Source of the DNA: Chloroflexi bacterium UBA4736
GTDB lineage: Bacteria; Chloroflexota; Dormibacteria; Dormibacterales; Dormibacteraceae
DNA length: 23,339 nucleotides
Direction: 5' to 3'
Assembly (NCBI GenBank): GCA_002404015.1
Contig: DHIW01000082.1
Coordinates: forward strand, 1 to 23,339
Under the pieces are notes generated by a model. That model saw only the letters and a program-made list of their open reading frames with translations, was not told where the DNA came from and made no database searches. Positions 7,857-17,012 of the stretch are shown here, in pieces; the first letter of the stretch is position 1, and every line of letters starts with the position of its first letter. The position numbers were made by a program, and so were the translations under genes.

Positions 7857-8279
7857 CTAGGCGTCCTTGCGCTTGTGGCTGATCTTGGTGCCCCTGGTCA
7901 GCGTCGCGTCGACCGGGCAGTACTGGTTGCAGGCCTTGTCGAGCGCGGTCTCGACCAGCTCCTTGTCGATCTTGGCACCCTTCTCCCAGCCGATGACGAA
8001 CAGGATCTCGATGTTTGTAAACGCGTGCGGCCAGTCCGGCTCCTGGTCGCCCTGGACCTCGACCGAGAGGCTCGTGAACGCCTGCTTGAACTTCTTCAGC
8101 AGGAGCACCGCGTTGATCCCGGTGCAGCTGCCCAACGCGCCCAGCAGGAGCTCGGTCGGCCGCATGCCCTCGTCGTCGCCGAAGAGCGGCGGCTCGTCGA
8201 CGACAGCCGTGTGGCCGGAGCCCGACTGGACGTCAAACCGCACCTTGCTGCCGGCCCAGACCGCTGTCGCTTTCTGCAT
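7857..8279 (-). CDS. OsmC/Ohr-family protein (YhfA-like)
   Basis: Small cytoplasmic redox protein; the family includes organic hydroperoxide reductases and less-defined YhfA-like members. 140 residues from an ATG preceded by GAGGCGAG. Family features: GMRPTELLLGALGSCTGI, with the first redox Cys at 52 at the start of the central helix, and YCPVDATL near the C-terminus with Cys121 (Cys117 is also present). The N-terminal strands AVWAGSKVRFDV are typical. The Cys spacing and YCPV motif fit the OsmC/YhfA side better than Ohr, so peroxide activity is likely but the substrate is unknown. It is divergent from the methyltransferase gene across only 26 bases and precedes nuoA on the same strand. Confidence 0.85.
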   Translation of the reverse strand: MQKATAVWAGSKVRFDVQSGSGHTAVVDEPPLFGDDEGMRPTELLLGALGSCTGINAVLLLKKFKQAFTSLSVEVQGDQEPDWPHAFTNIEILFVIGWEKGAKIDKELVETALDKACNQYCPVDATLTRGTKISHKRKDA

Positions 8280-8289
8280 CTCGCCTCGA

Positions 8290-8299
8290 ATCGTAGACT
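8290..8299. promoter_or_regulatory. Overlapping divergent -10 elements
   Basis: In the 26-base gap between two divergent starts, a plus-strand TAGACT (8294-8299) sits 6 bases before the GTG of the methyltransferase, and a minus-strand TACGAT (8295-8290) sits 10 bases before the ATG of the OsmC gene. The two hexamers share the TA step at 8294-8295. Neither has an evident -35. The plus-strand transcript would start at or next to the GTG (leaderless). Confidence 0.45.
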
Positions 8300-8305
8300 G
8301 CGACC

Positions 8306-9064
8306 GTGTCCGACGACGTGCGCTTCCGCTTCGCCCCGGTCGCGGCCAACTACGCGACGTCCTCCTTCCACGCCGACCCGGAGCGCTGGCAGGAGATCCT
8401 GACCCTGGCCCAGCCCCGCGAGCGAGACCGCGTGCTGGATGTGGCGACCGGAACCGGCAACACCGCTTTCGCACTGGCGCCGCACGTCGCCCACGTGGTC
8501 GGACTGGACCTGACCCCCGAGATGCTCACACAGGCTCGCAGGGTGGCGGCCGAGCGAGGCGCCGAGAACGTGGCCTGGGTGATCGGGGACGCCGGCTCGC
8601 TGCCGTTTGACGACGGCCATTTCGACCTCTACTTCGTGCGCGCGGCGCCCCACCACTTTCCGGACCTCGACCGCTCGCTGCTGGAGGCCGACCGGGTCCT
8701 GAAGCCGGGCGGCAGGGCCTGCTTCATCGACTGCTCGCCACCGCGCGCAGCCCGCGACCATCTGCATGCGGTGGAGCTGGGCCGCGACTCCTCGCACCGG
8801 CGCTCGCTGACCGTCGAGGAGTGGACAGACCGCATCGAGGCGGCCGGCCTGGTCGTCGAGACGGCCGAGCGCCGCGAGCTGGACTGGGAGTTCGACGCCT
8901 GGATGCGCAACATGGCCGTCCCCGCCGAGCGGGCAGCCGACCTGGAGCGAGTCGTGGAGTCGGCCGGCGGCCGGGCCCGCGAGGAGCTGCGTCCGGAGCG
9001 GCGCGAGGGCCGGCTCTGGCACGCCTACTGGCACGCCCTGATCCGGGCGCGGAAGCCCTGGTAG
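8306..9064 (+). CDS. Class I SAM-dependent methyltransferase (UbiE/Methyltransf_11 type)
   Basis: Soluble methyltransferase of unknown substrate. 252 residues. Motif I is VLDVATGTGNTAFALAP at ~43-59; an acidic residue follows in VVGLDLTPEML; motif II is GDAGSLPFDDGHFDLYFVR around 94-112; then DRVLKPGGRACFID. This arrangement is typical of UbiE/menaquinone-type and small-molecule methyltransferases, but the sequence alone cannot name the acceptor. The start is GTG without a Shine-Dalgarno, 6 bases after a -10-like TAGACT, suggesting leaderless translation. The stop lies within a few bases of the trmI start region, so the two are probably co-transcribed. Confidence 0.85.
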   Translation: MSDDVRFRFAPVAANYATSSFHADPERWQEILTLAQPRERDRVLDVATGTGNTAFALAPHVAHVVGLDLTPEMLTQARRVAAERGAENVAWVIGDAGSLPFDDGHFDLYFVRAAPHHFPDLDRSLLEADRVLKPGGRACFIDCSPPRAARDHLHAVELGRDSSHRRSLTVEEWTDRIEAAGLVVETAERRELDWEFDAWMRNMAVPAERAADLERVVESAGGRAREELRPERREGRLWHAYWHALIRARKPW

Positions 9065-9069
9065 GCCCT

Positions 9070-9873
9070 CTGACGGAAGGGGAGTCGATCCTCCTTCACG
9101 ACCACTCCGGCCGGCGCTATACGGTGCGTCTGAAGGCCGGCAGCACGCAGTCCCTGCACAGCGGGGCCTTCGCGCACGACGACCTCATCGGCCAGCCCGA
9201 GGGTACGATCGTGGCCACCCGGATGGGGAGCAAGCTGCTCGCGCTAAGGCCCACCTTCGCCGAGCAGGTGGTCGAGCGCAAGCGGCGCGCCCAGCCCATC
9301 TACCCCAAGGACCTGGGCGCGATCCTCGTTCATGCCGACATCCACCCGGGGGCGCGGGTGGTCGAGGCCGGGACCGGCACCGGCGCGCTGACCCTGGCCG
9401 CCCTGCGCGCGGTCGGACCGGAGGGCCACGTCACCTCGTACGAGGCGCGCCCGGAGTTCTCAGAGGCCGCGCGGGAGGCGATCGAGCAGACCCTCGGTGG
9501 GCTGCCCTCCTACCTCACGCTGAAGGTCGGCGACGTCTACCTGGGGATCGAGGAGCGCGACGTCGACCGCGTACTGCTCGACCTGCCGGAGCCCTGGCAG
9601 GCCGTGCCTCACGTGGCCGTGGCCCTACGGCCCGGTGGGATCGTTTTCGCCCACTGCCCGAACGTGAGCCAGGTCCAGCGCTTCTGCGACGCGCTCCGGG
9701 AGCGGGGCGGTTTCGGGATGCTCGAGACCGTTGAGCTGCTGGAGCGCGGCTGGACCGTCCGCGGCCGCAGCCTGCGGCCGTCGCACCGGATGGTCGCCCA
9801 CACCGGATTTCTCACCTTCGCGCGCCGCCTGGCCGGGGACGACGTGTTCGAGACTGAAGGGGAAGGATTCTGA
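9070..9873 (+). CDS. trmI: tRNA (adenine-58-N1)-methyltransferase TrmI; start codon uncertain
   Basis: Makes m1A58 in the tRNA T-loop using SAM; the bacterial/archaeal enzyme is a homotetramer. The N-terminal beta domain contains GRRYTVRLKAG and HDDLIGQPEGT, followed by YPKDLGAILVHADI, the SAM motif VVEAGTGTGALTLAAL, the acidic YEARPEF, and LLDLPEPWQAVPHV, then CPNVSQVQRF, all characteristic of the family. The protein must begin close to TEGESILL, but there is no in-frame ATG, GTG or TTG nearby; only CTG codons at 9058 and 9070 are available. An in-frame ATG 249 bases earlier would lie deep in the preceding gene and is implausible. I give the CTG at 9070 as a working start. Confidence 0.85.
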   Translation: MTEGESILLHDHSGRRYTVRLKAGSTQSLHSGAFAHDDLIGQPEGTIVATRMGSKLLALRPTFAEQVVERKRRAQPIYPKDLGAILVHADIHPGARVVEAGTGTGALTLAALRAVGPEGHVTSYEARPEFSEAAREAIEQTLGGLPSYLTLKVGDVYLGIEERDVDRVLLDLPEPWQAVPHVAVALRPGGIVFAHCPNVSQVQRFCDALRERGGFGMLETVELLERGWTVRGRSLRPSHRMVAHTGFLTFARRLAGDDVFETEGEGF

Positions 9874-11441
<1,568 letters not shown>

Positions 11442-11442
<1 letters not shown>

Positions 11443-11462
11443 CGGCTAGCTCAGCTAGCCGC
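11442..11462. terminator. Bidirectional hairpin between convergent genes
   Basis: GCGGCTAGC/GCTAGCCGC is a perfect 9-base stem with a TCA loop. It begins at the last base of the mdh stop and includes the stop codon of the minus-strand small exported protein. It is the only sequence between two convergent genes, so a shared terminator is the simplest reading, though no T-run is present on either side. Confidence 0.55.
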
Positions 11463-11856
11463 GCTGGCCGTCGCCGTGCTGACCGGTCTGCTTGTTCCCG
11501 CCGTTCTCGTCGGCGTGCGGGGCCGCGAACTGGGCGGGCTGCGCGGTGATGGCGACCGGGCCGCTCGCGGGTTGGGGGTCGGCGACCGCGGGTACCGGGG
11601 CAGCGGCCGCCGCAGGAGCCTCAGCCGCCGCCGGTTGGCCATTGCCAACGGCCCCCGAGTTGACGGCGGAGGGAGCCAGGGAGTGCAGCTGGGGCAGCTT
11701 GGGGTCGGCGCGGTAGCTCACCGTCTGAGCGAGGCCGAGCGCGATCTGCGGCCGCTGCTCGAGGCCGAGCCGGAAGCCGACGTTGCCGGCCGCGACCAGC
11801 GCCACCCAGTAACAACCGGCCACGAGCACGGCGGCCGCCACCGCGAGCTTGCTCAT
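11455..11856 (-). CDS. Small Ala/Pro/Gln-rich exported or membrane-anchored protein, unknown function
   Basis: I do not recognise this protein. 133 residues. A hydrophobic N-terminus (~4-24) contains VAGC, which fits a lipobox with Cys15, so it may be a lipoprotein; a simple membrane anchor is the alternative because hydrophobicity continues past the Cys. The middle (~25-60) has mixed composition (FRLGLEQRPQIALGLAQ, SYRADPKLPQLHSL). The rest is low complexity, with long Ala/Pro stretches and a His/Gly/Asn/Gln tail (HADENGGNKQTGQHGDGQ). Its ATG overlaps the HD-GYP gene's stop (ATGA), so it is translated as the second gene of that unit. The coupling is the main reason to accept it as real. Confidence 0.6.
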   Translation of the reverse strand: MSKLAVAAAVLVAGCYWVALVAAGNVGFRLGLEQRPQIALGLAQTVSYRADPKLPQLHSLAPSAVNSGAVGNGQPAAAEAPAAAAAPVPAVADPQPASGPVAITAQPAQFAAPHADENGGNKQTGQHGDGQRG

Positions 11857-13580
11857 CCGGTCGCCATCTCCAGCACCACGCCGTCGCCGGGCACTTCGGC
11901 GGTAAGCACCAGGTGTCCGATTCGGGCCCGGGCGGCCCGGAAGACGCGGATCATGTCCGGGTCGAACTGGCTGCCCGCGCCGGCCTCGATCTCGTTGGCG
12001 GCCATCCGGAAGTCGTATGCCGAGCGGTACGGCCGGTCGGAGGTCATGGCGTCGAGGGTGTCCGCGATGGCCACGAGGCGGGCCAATTCGGGGATGTCGG
12101 CGCCGGCCAGGGCGTCCGGGTAGCCGTTGCCATCCCAGCGCTCGTGGTGGTGGCGGACGATCGCGAAGACGCGGGCGTCCCAGTCGAGGTGGCTCAGCAT
12201 CGCGTGCCCGAGAACGGGGTGATCGCGCATCACCCGCTCCTCCTGGGCGGTCAGCCGGCGGGGCTTGCCGAGGATCCGGTCCGGGGTCCCGATCTTCCCG
12301 ATGTCATGGACGAGGCAGCCCCGGCGCACTGCGTCGATTGCGTCTTGCGCCAGCCCGGCGGCCTCGGCCAGCGCGAGGCTGTAGGCGGCCACGCGGACCG
12401 AGTGGCCGTGGGTGTAGTGGTCGCGGGCGTCGATCGTCGCCGCCAGGGCGAGGACCGTCTCGTCCGTGCTCTCGGCGAGCCGCTTGGCGTGCAGCTCGAG
12501 GCTTCGCGTCATGTGATTGAACGATTCGGCGAGCTGCCCGAGCTCGTCGCCTGACGTGACCGGAGCTCGATAGTCCAGGCGGCCCTCTGCCACCTCGGCC
12601 GTCGCCTTGAGCAGAGTCGAGAGCGGGCGTGTGATCGCACGCGACACGAAGTAGCCGGCCACCAGGGTTAGAAGCAGCGCGGCGAGGAAGATGCCGATCA
12701 GGAACGGCGTGACCTGGCCGGCCGCGGCTGTGAACGACCCGGACGGCACCAGCACCGCCGCGTAGCCGAGAACGGCGCCCCGCACCTGCCAGGGGATGTA
12801 GTAGAGCTCCGAGCGCCCGTCCGACATGTCCAGCGAGGCCACCGTCCCCGAGAGCGCGGCTTCCCGCTGAGCGAGGCTCAGGCGGGGCGCGCTGCCGGGG
12901 AACCGGGGCGACGCGGCCAGCGAGGTGCCGTTCGGCAGGTAGAGCCCCAGGCTGACCTTGCCGACGTCCTCGAGGTCCCGAAGGAGCGTGAGCAGGGGTT
13001 CGCCGACCATCATGGCGCCGACGACCGAGCCGGATGCCAGGAGGGGGCCGATCGTGTAGAGGATGGGCGCCCCGTCGCTGTCAGCCGCGACGCCGACGAA
13101 CTTCGGGCCGAGGCTGTCCTGGCGGCCCAGCAGCACGTCGTCCACGTGCGGCCAGGCGGACAGGTCGCGGCCGCCGTCGCAGATGCAGCGGGTGGGCGAC
13201 GTGGGGTCCGCACGCAGGTGCAGCAGCTCATGCCCGGCGCTGTCCAGCACGCTGACTCGGAGCAGGTCGGGCAGCTGGTTGGCCACGACCGGGTAGAGCG
13301 CCTCCTGCAGCGTCTTGCTGTTGCTGGCCTGGACCGCGGCGACGACGCCGTCCGTCGCGGTCAGGGTGCGCAGGTCGACGACCTGGCGCTGCTGGATGGC
13401 GCCGAACGCGGAGTCCACGTTGTCCTCCTCGCGCACGGCGAGCGTGGCCAGCTCGGCCGACGCGGAGGCGCCCGTCTGCTGGCTCGCAACTGTCGAGGCG
13501 ATCAGCCCGACGATCAGACTGAGGCCCAGGAACGGCAGCACGACCTTATAGCCGACTCCCAGGCGACGCGTTGGCGTCAT
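11853..13580 (-). CDS. Membrane sensor HD-GYP phosphodiesterase (periplasmic sensor, HAMP, HD-GYP)
   Basis: Predicted cyclic-di-GMP phosphodiesterase. From the chosen ATG (575 residues): TM1 ~9-32; an extracytoplasmic Cache-like domain ~35-285 with a CxC pair (TRCICDGG) near 132-134; TM2 ~292-312; a HAMP domain ~313-370 (AITRPLSTLL, then GDELGQLAESFNHM); and the HD-GYP domain ~375-550. Catalytic motifs are intact: HDIGKIGTPDRIL at ~425 and HHHERWDGNGYP at ~477-488, followed by ADTLDAMTSDRPYR. The start could also be ATG at 13595 or 13619; I prefer 13580 because basic residues then directly precede TM1. It is divergent from the chelatase gene and ends in an ATGA overlap with the small exported protein. 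Confidence 0.88.
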   Translation of the reverse strand: MTPTRRLGVGYKVVLPFLGLSLIVGLIASTVASQQTGASASAELATLAVREEDNVDSAFGAIQQRQVVDLRTLTATDGVVAAVQASNSKTLQEALYPVVANQLPDLLRVSVLDSAGHELLHLRADPTSPTRCICDGGRDLSAWPHVDDVLLGRQDSLGPKFVGVAADSDGAPILYTIGPLLASGSVVGAMMVGEPLLTLLRDLEDVGKVSLGLYLPNGTSLAASPRFPGSAPRLSLAQREAALSGTVASLDMSDGRSELYYIPWQVRGAVLGYAAVLVPSGSFTAAAGQVTPFLIGIFLAALLLTLVAGYFVSRAITRPLSTLLKATAEVAEGRLDYRAPVTSGDELGQLAESFNHMTRSLELHAKRLAESTDETVLALAATIDARDHYTHGHSVRVAAYSLALAEAAGLAQDAIDAVRRGCLVHDIGKIGTPDRILGKPRRLTAQEERVMRDHPVLGHAMLSHLDWDARVFAIVRHHHERWDGNGYPDALAGADIPELARLVAIADTLDAMTSDRPYRSAYDFRMAANEIEAGAGSQFDPDMIRVFRAARARIGHLVLTAEVPGDGVVLEMATG

Positions 13581-13642
13581 CCCACTTAGTCCCATCCCAC
13601 TCTGGGTTCTAACCCACATCCGGTGGGATCAGACCCCCCTAG

Positions 13643-13658
13643 CGGTAAATACCGGTAT
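13643..13658. promoter_or_regulatory. Nested palindromes between HD-GYP and chelatase genes
   Basis: CGGTA-AA-TACCG (13643-13654) overlaps ATACCGGTAT (13649-13658), giving three CGGTA half-sites in 16 bases. It lies ~37 bases upstream of the chelatase ATG and ~63 bases from the HD-GYP start, in the only gap between the two divergent genes. The symmetry is direct; operator function is inference. Confidence 0.45.
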
Positions 13659-13682
13659 CAGGCTGTAAACACTTCTCCTGCC

Positions 13683-13688
13683 TATCCT
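13683..13688 (+). promoter_or_regulatory. -10-like element of the chelatase I-D gene
   Basis: TATCCT ends 6 bases before the ATG at 13695, and no Shine-Dalgarno is present. This spacing fits a leaderless transcript. No convincing -35 is seen at 17 bases. Confidence 0.4.
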
Positions 13689-13694
13689 TGGTTG

Positions 13695-15779
13695 ATGGCG
13701 CAGCTCCGCCACACGTTTCCATTCACGGCGATCGTCGGCCAGGACCGCATGAAACTGGCCCTGCTCTTGAATGCGATCAACCCCGGGATCGGGGGGGTGT
13801 TGATCCGCGGCGAGCGGGGCACCGGCAAGTCAACCGCCGTTCGCGCCCTCGCCCGGCTGCTGCCGGAGCACCTGGTCGTCGAGGGCTGCCACTTCGGGGA
13901 CGATCCTGACAACCCGGAGACGCTCTGCCTGGACTGCCGTCAGCGGCTGGCCCACGGCGCCCTTCCCGTCGTGTCCCGCCGGATGCGCGTGGTGGACCTC
14001 CCGATCAACGCCTCCGAGGACCGGGTGGTGGGGACGATCGACCTGGAGGCGGCGCTCAAGCACGGAGCTCGGCGCTTCGAGCCCGGCGTCCTGGCCGAGG
14101 CCAACCGCAACATCCTCTACGTCGACGAGGTGAACCTGCTGGACGACCACATCGTGGATGTGCTCCTGGACGCGGCCGCCATGGGCGTCAACGTGGTCGA
14201 GCGGGAGGGGGTCTCGCTCGCCCATCCCTCCCGTTTCATCCTGGTCGGGACCATGAACCCCGAGGAGGGCGAGCTCCGGCCCCAGCTCCTCGACCGGTTC
14301 GGTCTCTGCGTGGACGTCGAGGGGATCGAGGACGCCGACGAGAGGGTCCTGATCGCGGAGCGGGACTCGGCCTTCCGGCGCGGCGAGCCGGGCTTCCTGG
14401 CCGACTTCGAGGAGCAGGACCGCCGCCTGGCGGAGACGCTGGTCGACGCGATCGCGCACTTCGACTCCGTCAGGATCGACTCCTCCCAGGCCCGACTGAT
14501 CTCCGCGATCTGCGTCGAGGCCGGGGTGGCCGGGCACCGGGGCGATGTGGTCACTGAGAGGACCGCTCGGGCCCTCGCCGCCGAGCGTGGCCACCCCACA
14601 CCCACGCGCGACGACATCTACGACGCGGCCGAGCTGGCGCTGGCCCACCGGGCCCGGCAGCCGATCCGCCGTGACCGCGACGAGCCCGAGGAATCGGAGC
14701 CCAGCCAGGAGTCCGGCGGGGAGCAGGACGAGCCCCAGGACGGCCGCTCGGGCGAATCGTCGAGCTCCGAGACGGAGCAGGAGGCCCAGGCCGAGGAGCA
14801 GTCCAGCCAATCCGACACCGGCCAGCAGGCGCAGGGGTCGGACGAGGGGATGTCGAGCGGAGGGTCCGGGGGCACCGAGGCGGCGCCGGACGCGAGCGAC
14901 CTGTTCTCGGTCAAGAAGATCGAGCTGCCCCGCCAGCGGCGGCCGCGCAAACAGGGCGGCAAGCGGGCCTCCAGCCAGTCGGTGGACAGGCGCGGCCGCT
15001 ATGTGCGGGCGCAGACCCAGGAGAAGGTCACCGACCTCGCGATCGACGCCACGGTCCGGGCGGCGGCGCCCCACCAGGTGCGGCGCGGCCGGGAGAAAGG
15101 CGAGCCGATGCGCCTGGAGCGCCGCGACCTCCAGCAGAAGGTCAGGGAGCGGAAGGTCGGCAACCTGATCGTCTTCGTGGTGGACGCGTCAGCCTCCATG
15201 GACGCCGAGCAGCGGATGGCGGCCACCAAGGGCGCCATCCTCTCCCTGCTCAAGGACGCCTACGTGCGCCGCGACAGGGTGGCGGTGGTGATCTTCAAGA
15301 ACCGCTCGGCGGAGGTCGTGTTGCGGCCGACCTCGTCGGTGTCCCTCGCCCAGCGGCGCCTGGAACGCCTCTCGGTAGGTGGTACAACGCCCCTCACCCA
15401 CGGGCTGATGGCCGGGTACAAGGTAATCAAGACCGAGCTCGCGCGGGACCCTTCGATCCGGCCGCTGCTGGTGCTGATCTCAGACGGCCGGGGCAACATC
15501 TCGCTCTTCAAGGAGGAGCCGCTGGTCGAGGCCCAGAAGGTGGCGGCCATGATCAACGCCGAGAAGATCGATGCGCTGGTGATCGACTCGGCCCGCGATT
15601 TCAGCCATCTTCCCTCAGTCCAGCACCTGGCCCGGGTGGCGCCGATGTACCAGACCTACGCCATCAACGCCTGCGCCGACCTGGCCGAGCGGATGGGAGC
15701 CAGCTACTACGGGCTCTACGACCTCTCGCGGGACGAGATCGCCTCGGCCGTGGAGCGGTCGCTCAGCGGCCGCGGCTGA
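13695..15779 (+). CDS. Chelatase-type AAA+/VWA fusion protein (BchI-BchD/CobN-accessory type)
   Basis: ATP-driven subunit of a metal chelatase (Mg for chlorophyll-like or Co for B12-like tetrapyrroles) or a relative. 694 residues from the ATG that aligns with its downstream paralogue. AAA+ domain ~1-320: Walker A GERGTGKS at 39-46, Walker B LYVDE at 141-145, [18 protein letters not shown] around 185-202. A highly acidic Ser/Gln/Glu-rich linker spans ~325-400, then a basic stretch (~407-435), as in BchD. VWA domain ~490-690: MIDAS DASAS at 497-501, GGTTPL at 562-567, SDGRGN at 596-601, so metal coordination looks complete. It lacks a BchH/CobN partner nearby. Length and order match the actinobacterial/chloroflexal I-D fusions. 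A longer in-frame start (13623) runs into the palindromes. Confidence 0.88.
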   Translation: MAQLRHTFPFTAIVGQDRMKLALLLNAINPGIGGVLIRGERGTGKSTAVRALARLLPEHLVVEGCHFGDDPDNPETLCLDCRQRLAHGALPVVSRRMRVVDLPINASEDRVVGTIDLEAALKHGARRFEPGVLAEANRNILYVDEVNLLDDHIVDVLLDAAAMGVNVVEREGVSLAHPSRFILVGTMNPEEGELRPQLLDRFGLCVDVEGIEDADERVLIAERDSAFRRGEPGFLADFEEQDRRLAETLVDAIAHFDSVRIDSSQARLISAICVEAGVAGHRGDVVTERTARALAAERGHPTPTRDDIYDAAELALAHRARQPIRRDRDEPEESEPSQESGGEQDEPQDGRSGESSSSETEQEAQAEEQSSQSDTGQQAQGSDEGMSSGGSGGTEAAPDASDLFSVKKIELPRQRRPRKQGGKRASSQSVDRRGRYVRAQTQEKVTDLAIDATVRAAAPHQVRRGREKGEPMRLERRDLQQKVRERKVGNLIVFVVDASASMDAEQRMAATKGAILSLLKDAYVRRDRVAVVIFKNRSAEVVLRPTSSVSLAQRRLERLSVGGTTPLTHGLMAGYKVIKTELARDPSIRPLLVLISDGRGNISLFKEEPLVEAQKVAAMINAEKIDALVIDSARDFSHLPSVQHLARVAPMYQTYAINACADLAERMGASYYGLYDLSRDEIASAVERSLSGRG

Positions 15780-15832
15780 TCCCGGCGCGGAACCGACCCC
15801 CGCGCTCCGCGCTCGATAACATGACGGTTCCG

Positions 15833-16873
15833 ATGGCAGTCGACCGCTACTCCTTCCCGTTCACCGCGATCGTGGGCCAGGAGCGCATGAAGATGGCGCT
15901 CGTGCTCAACGCGATCAACCCTTCGATCGGCGGCGTGCTGATCAGGGGCGAGAAGGGCACGGCCAAGTCCACCGCGGTGCGGGCGCTGGCCCGCCTGCTG
16001 CCGGAGCAGGAGGTGGTGGCGGGCTGCCATTTCGGCTGCCACCCCCGGGACCTGGAGACCCTCTGCAGCGAGTGCCGCGACCGGCTGGCAGCGGGTGAGG
16101 ACCCGCTGCCCTCGACGACCCGCCGCATGCGGGTGGTGGAGCTGCCGATCAACGCCTCGGAGGACCGCGTCGTCGGCACCATCGACCTGGAGGCGGCCCT
16201 GAAGGAGGGGTCCCGGAAGTTCGAGCCGGGGGTGCTGGCCGAGGCCAACCGCAACATCCTCTACGTGGACGAGGTAAACCTGCTCGACGACCACATCGTC
16301 GACGTCCTGCTGGACGCCGCGGCCATGGGCGTCAACGTGGTCGAGCGGGAAGGCGTGTCGGTGATGCACCCCGCGCGCTTCATCCTGGTCGGCACCATGA
16401 ACCCCGAGGAGGGCGAGCTGCGGCCCCAGCTGCTGGACCGCTTCGGCCTCTGCGTGGATGTCGAGGGGATCCGGGACCTCGACCAGCGGGTCGCCATCGT
16501 GGAACAGCGGGCGGGCTGGGAGGACGATCCCTCGGGGTTCTACGAGCGCAACGCGGGGGCCGAGGACGAGATCAGGGTCCGCATCGCGGAGGGGATCAGC
16601 ACGTTCCCGGAGGTCAACCTACCCCGCCAGATCCTGCGCCTGATCGCCCAGCTCAGCATCGCGCTGGAGGTGGACGGCCATCGCTCGGACCTGGTCTGCG
16701 CCCGCGCTGCCCAGGCCAAGGCGGCCTACGACAGCGCCGAGGAGGTGGACTTGAGCCACGTCACGGACGTGGCGGAGATGGTCTACGCCCACCGCCTGAG
16801 GGCCGTACCCTTCGGCAAAGGCGGCCCCAACCTTGGCGAAGTGATAGGCCGGATCGTCGGCCAAGCTTCATAA
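15833..16873 (+). CDS. Chelatase AAA+ ATPase subunit (BchI/ChlI type), paralogue of upstream gene
   Basis: AAA+ motor subunit of a Mg- or Co-chelatase. 346 residues, typical of BchI. I chose the ATG at 15833, which makes the N-terminus ([16 protein letters not shown]) line up residue for residue with the upstream gene; an ATG at 15821 adds four residues. Walker A is GEKGTAKS, Walker B LYVDE, then [18 protein letters not shown]. It retains four cysteines (65, 69, 78, 81; CHFGC, then CSEC) in a loop where the fused paralogue has only three. The core of 116 residues differs at 7 positions from the upstream gene, while the N-terminal third and the C-terminal lid differ more. It lies 53 bases after the fusion gene and is probably in one operon. 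No Shine-Dalgarno is obvious. Confidence 0.9.
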   Translation: MAVDRYSFPFTAIVGQERMKMALVLNAINPSIGGVLIRGEKGTAKSTAVRALARLLPEQEVVAGCHFGCHPRDLETLCSECRDRLAAGEDPLPSTTRRMRVVELPINASEDRVVGTIDLEAALKEGSRKFEPGVLAEANRNILYVDEVNLLDDHIVDVLLDAAAMGVNVVEREGVSVMHPARFILVGTMNPEEGELRPQLLDRFGLCVDVEGIRDLDQRVAIVEQRAGWEDDPSGFYERNAGAEDEIRVRIAEGISTFPEVNLPRQILRLIAQLSIALEVDGHRSDLVCARAAQAKAAYDSAEEVDLSHVTDVAEMVYAHRLRAVPFGKGGPNLGEVIGRIVGQAS

Positions 16874-16877
16874 AAGA

Positions 16878-16907
16878 CGGGGGAAGAACGTCGCGGTTCC
16901 TCCCCCG
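16878..16907. terminator. Terminator hairpin between chelatase and GlsB-like genes
   Basis: Arms of 12 bases with one A-C mismatch (CGGGGGA, mismatch, GAAC paired with GTTC, mismatch, TCCCCCG) and loop GTCGCG, starting five bases after the chelatase stop. On the minus strand the stem is followed by TCTTTTA, so it fits a Rho-independent terminator for the converging GlsB-like gene and a stem for the chelatase transcript. Confidence 0.65.
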
Positions 16908-16968
16908 AACCCTACCTCCCTCTTGGCTCCTTACGACGTTGGGGCGCGATTGGTAGAGGGAATCAGAC

Positions 16969-16987
16969 GGCCCGGCAGAGCCGGGCC
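16969..16987. terminator. Second hairpin, perfect GC stem
   Basis: GGCCCGGC-AGA-GCCGGGCC, an 8-base perfect stem with a 3-base loop, followed on the plus strand by a mildly T-rich stretch (TTCCGAATGCGTTGGGTTC). It lies 25 bases beyond the GlsB-like stop codon on that gene's strand. It probably completes termination of the two converging transcripts. The rest of the 139-base gap shows no gene or RNA gene. Confidence 0.55.
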
Positions 16988-17012
16988 TTCCGAATGCGTT
17001 GGGTTCTTGTCT

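Noticed and set aside
8821..9069. Upstream ATG-led extension of trmI within the methyltransferase gene
   Set aside because: The extra ~83 residues are an Arg/Gly-rich out-of-frame read of a conserved gene.
14690..14900. Low-complexity acidic Ser/Gln/Glu segment as a possible insertion or repeat
   Set aside because: An acidic linker between AAA+ and VWA domains is a normal feature of the BchD family.
13830..15074. Minus-strand open frame (414 codons) opposite the chelatase fusion
   Set aside because: Shadow of the conserved AAA+ domain; no family signature or ribosome site.
16921..17012. Possible tRNA-like stretch (GATTGGTAGAGG near 16948)
   Set aside because: The D-loop-like bases have no matching acceptor stem, anticodon arm or T-loop; the region is explained by terminator hairpins.
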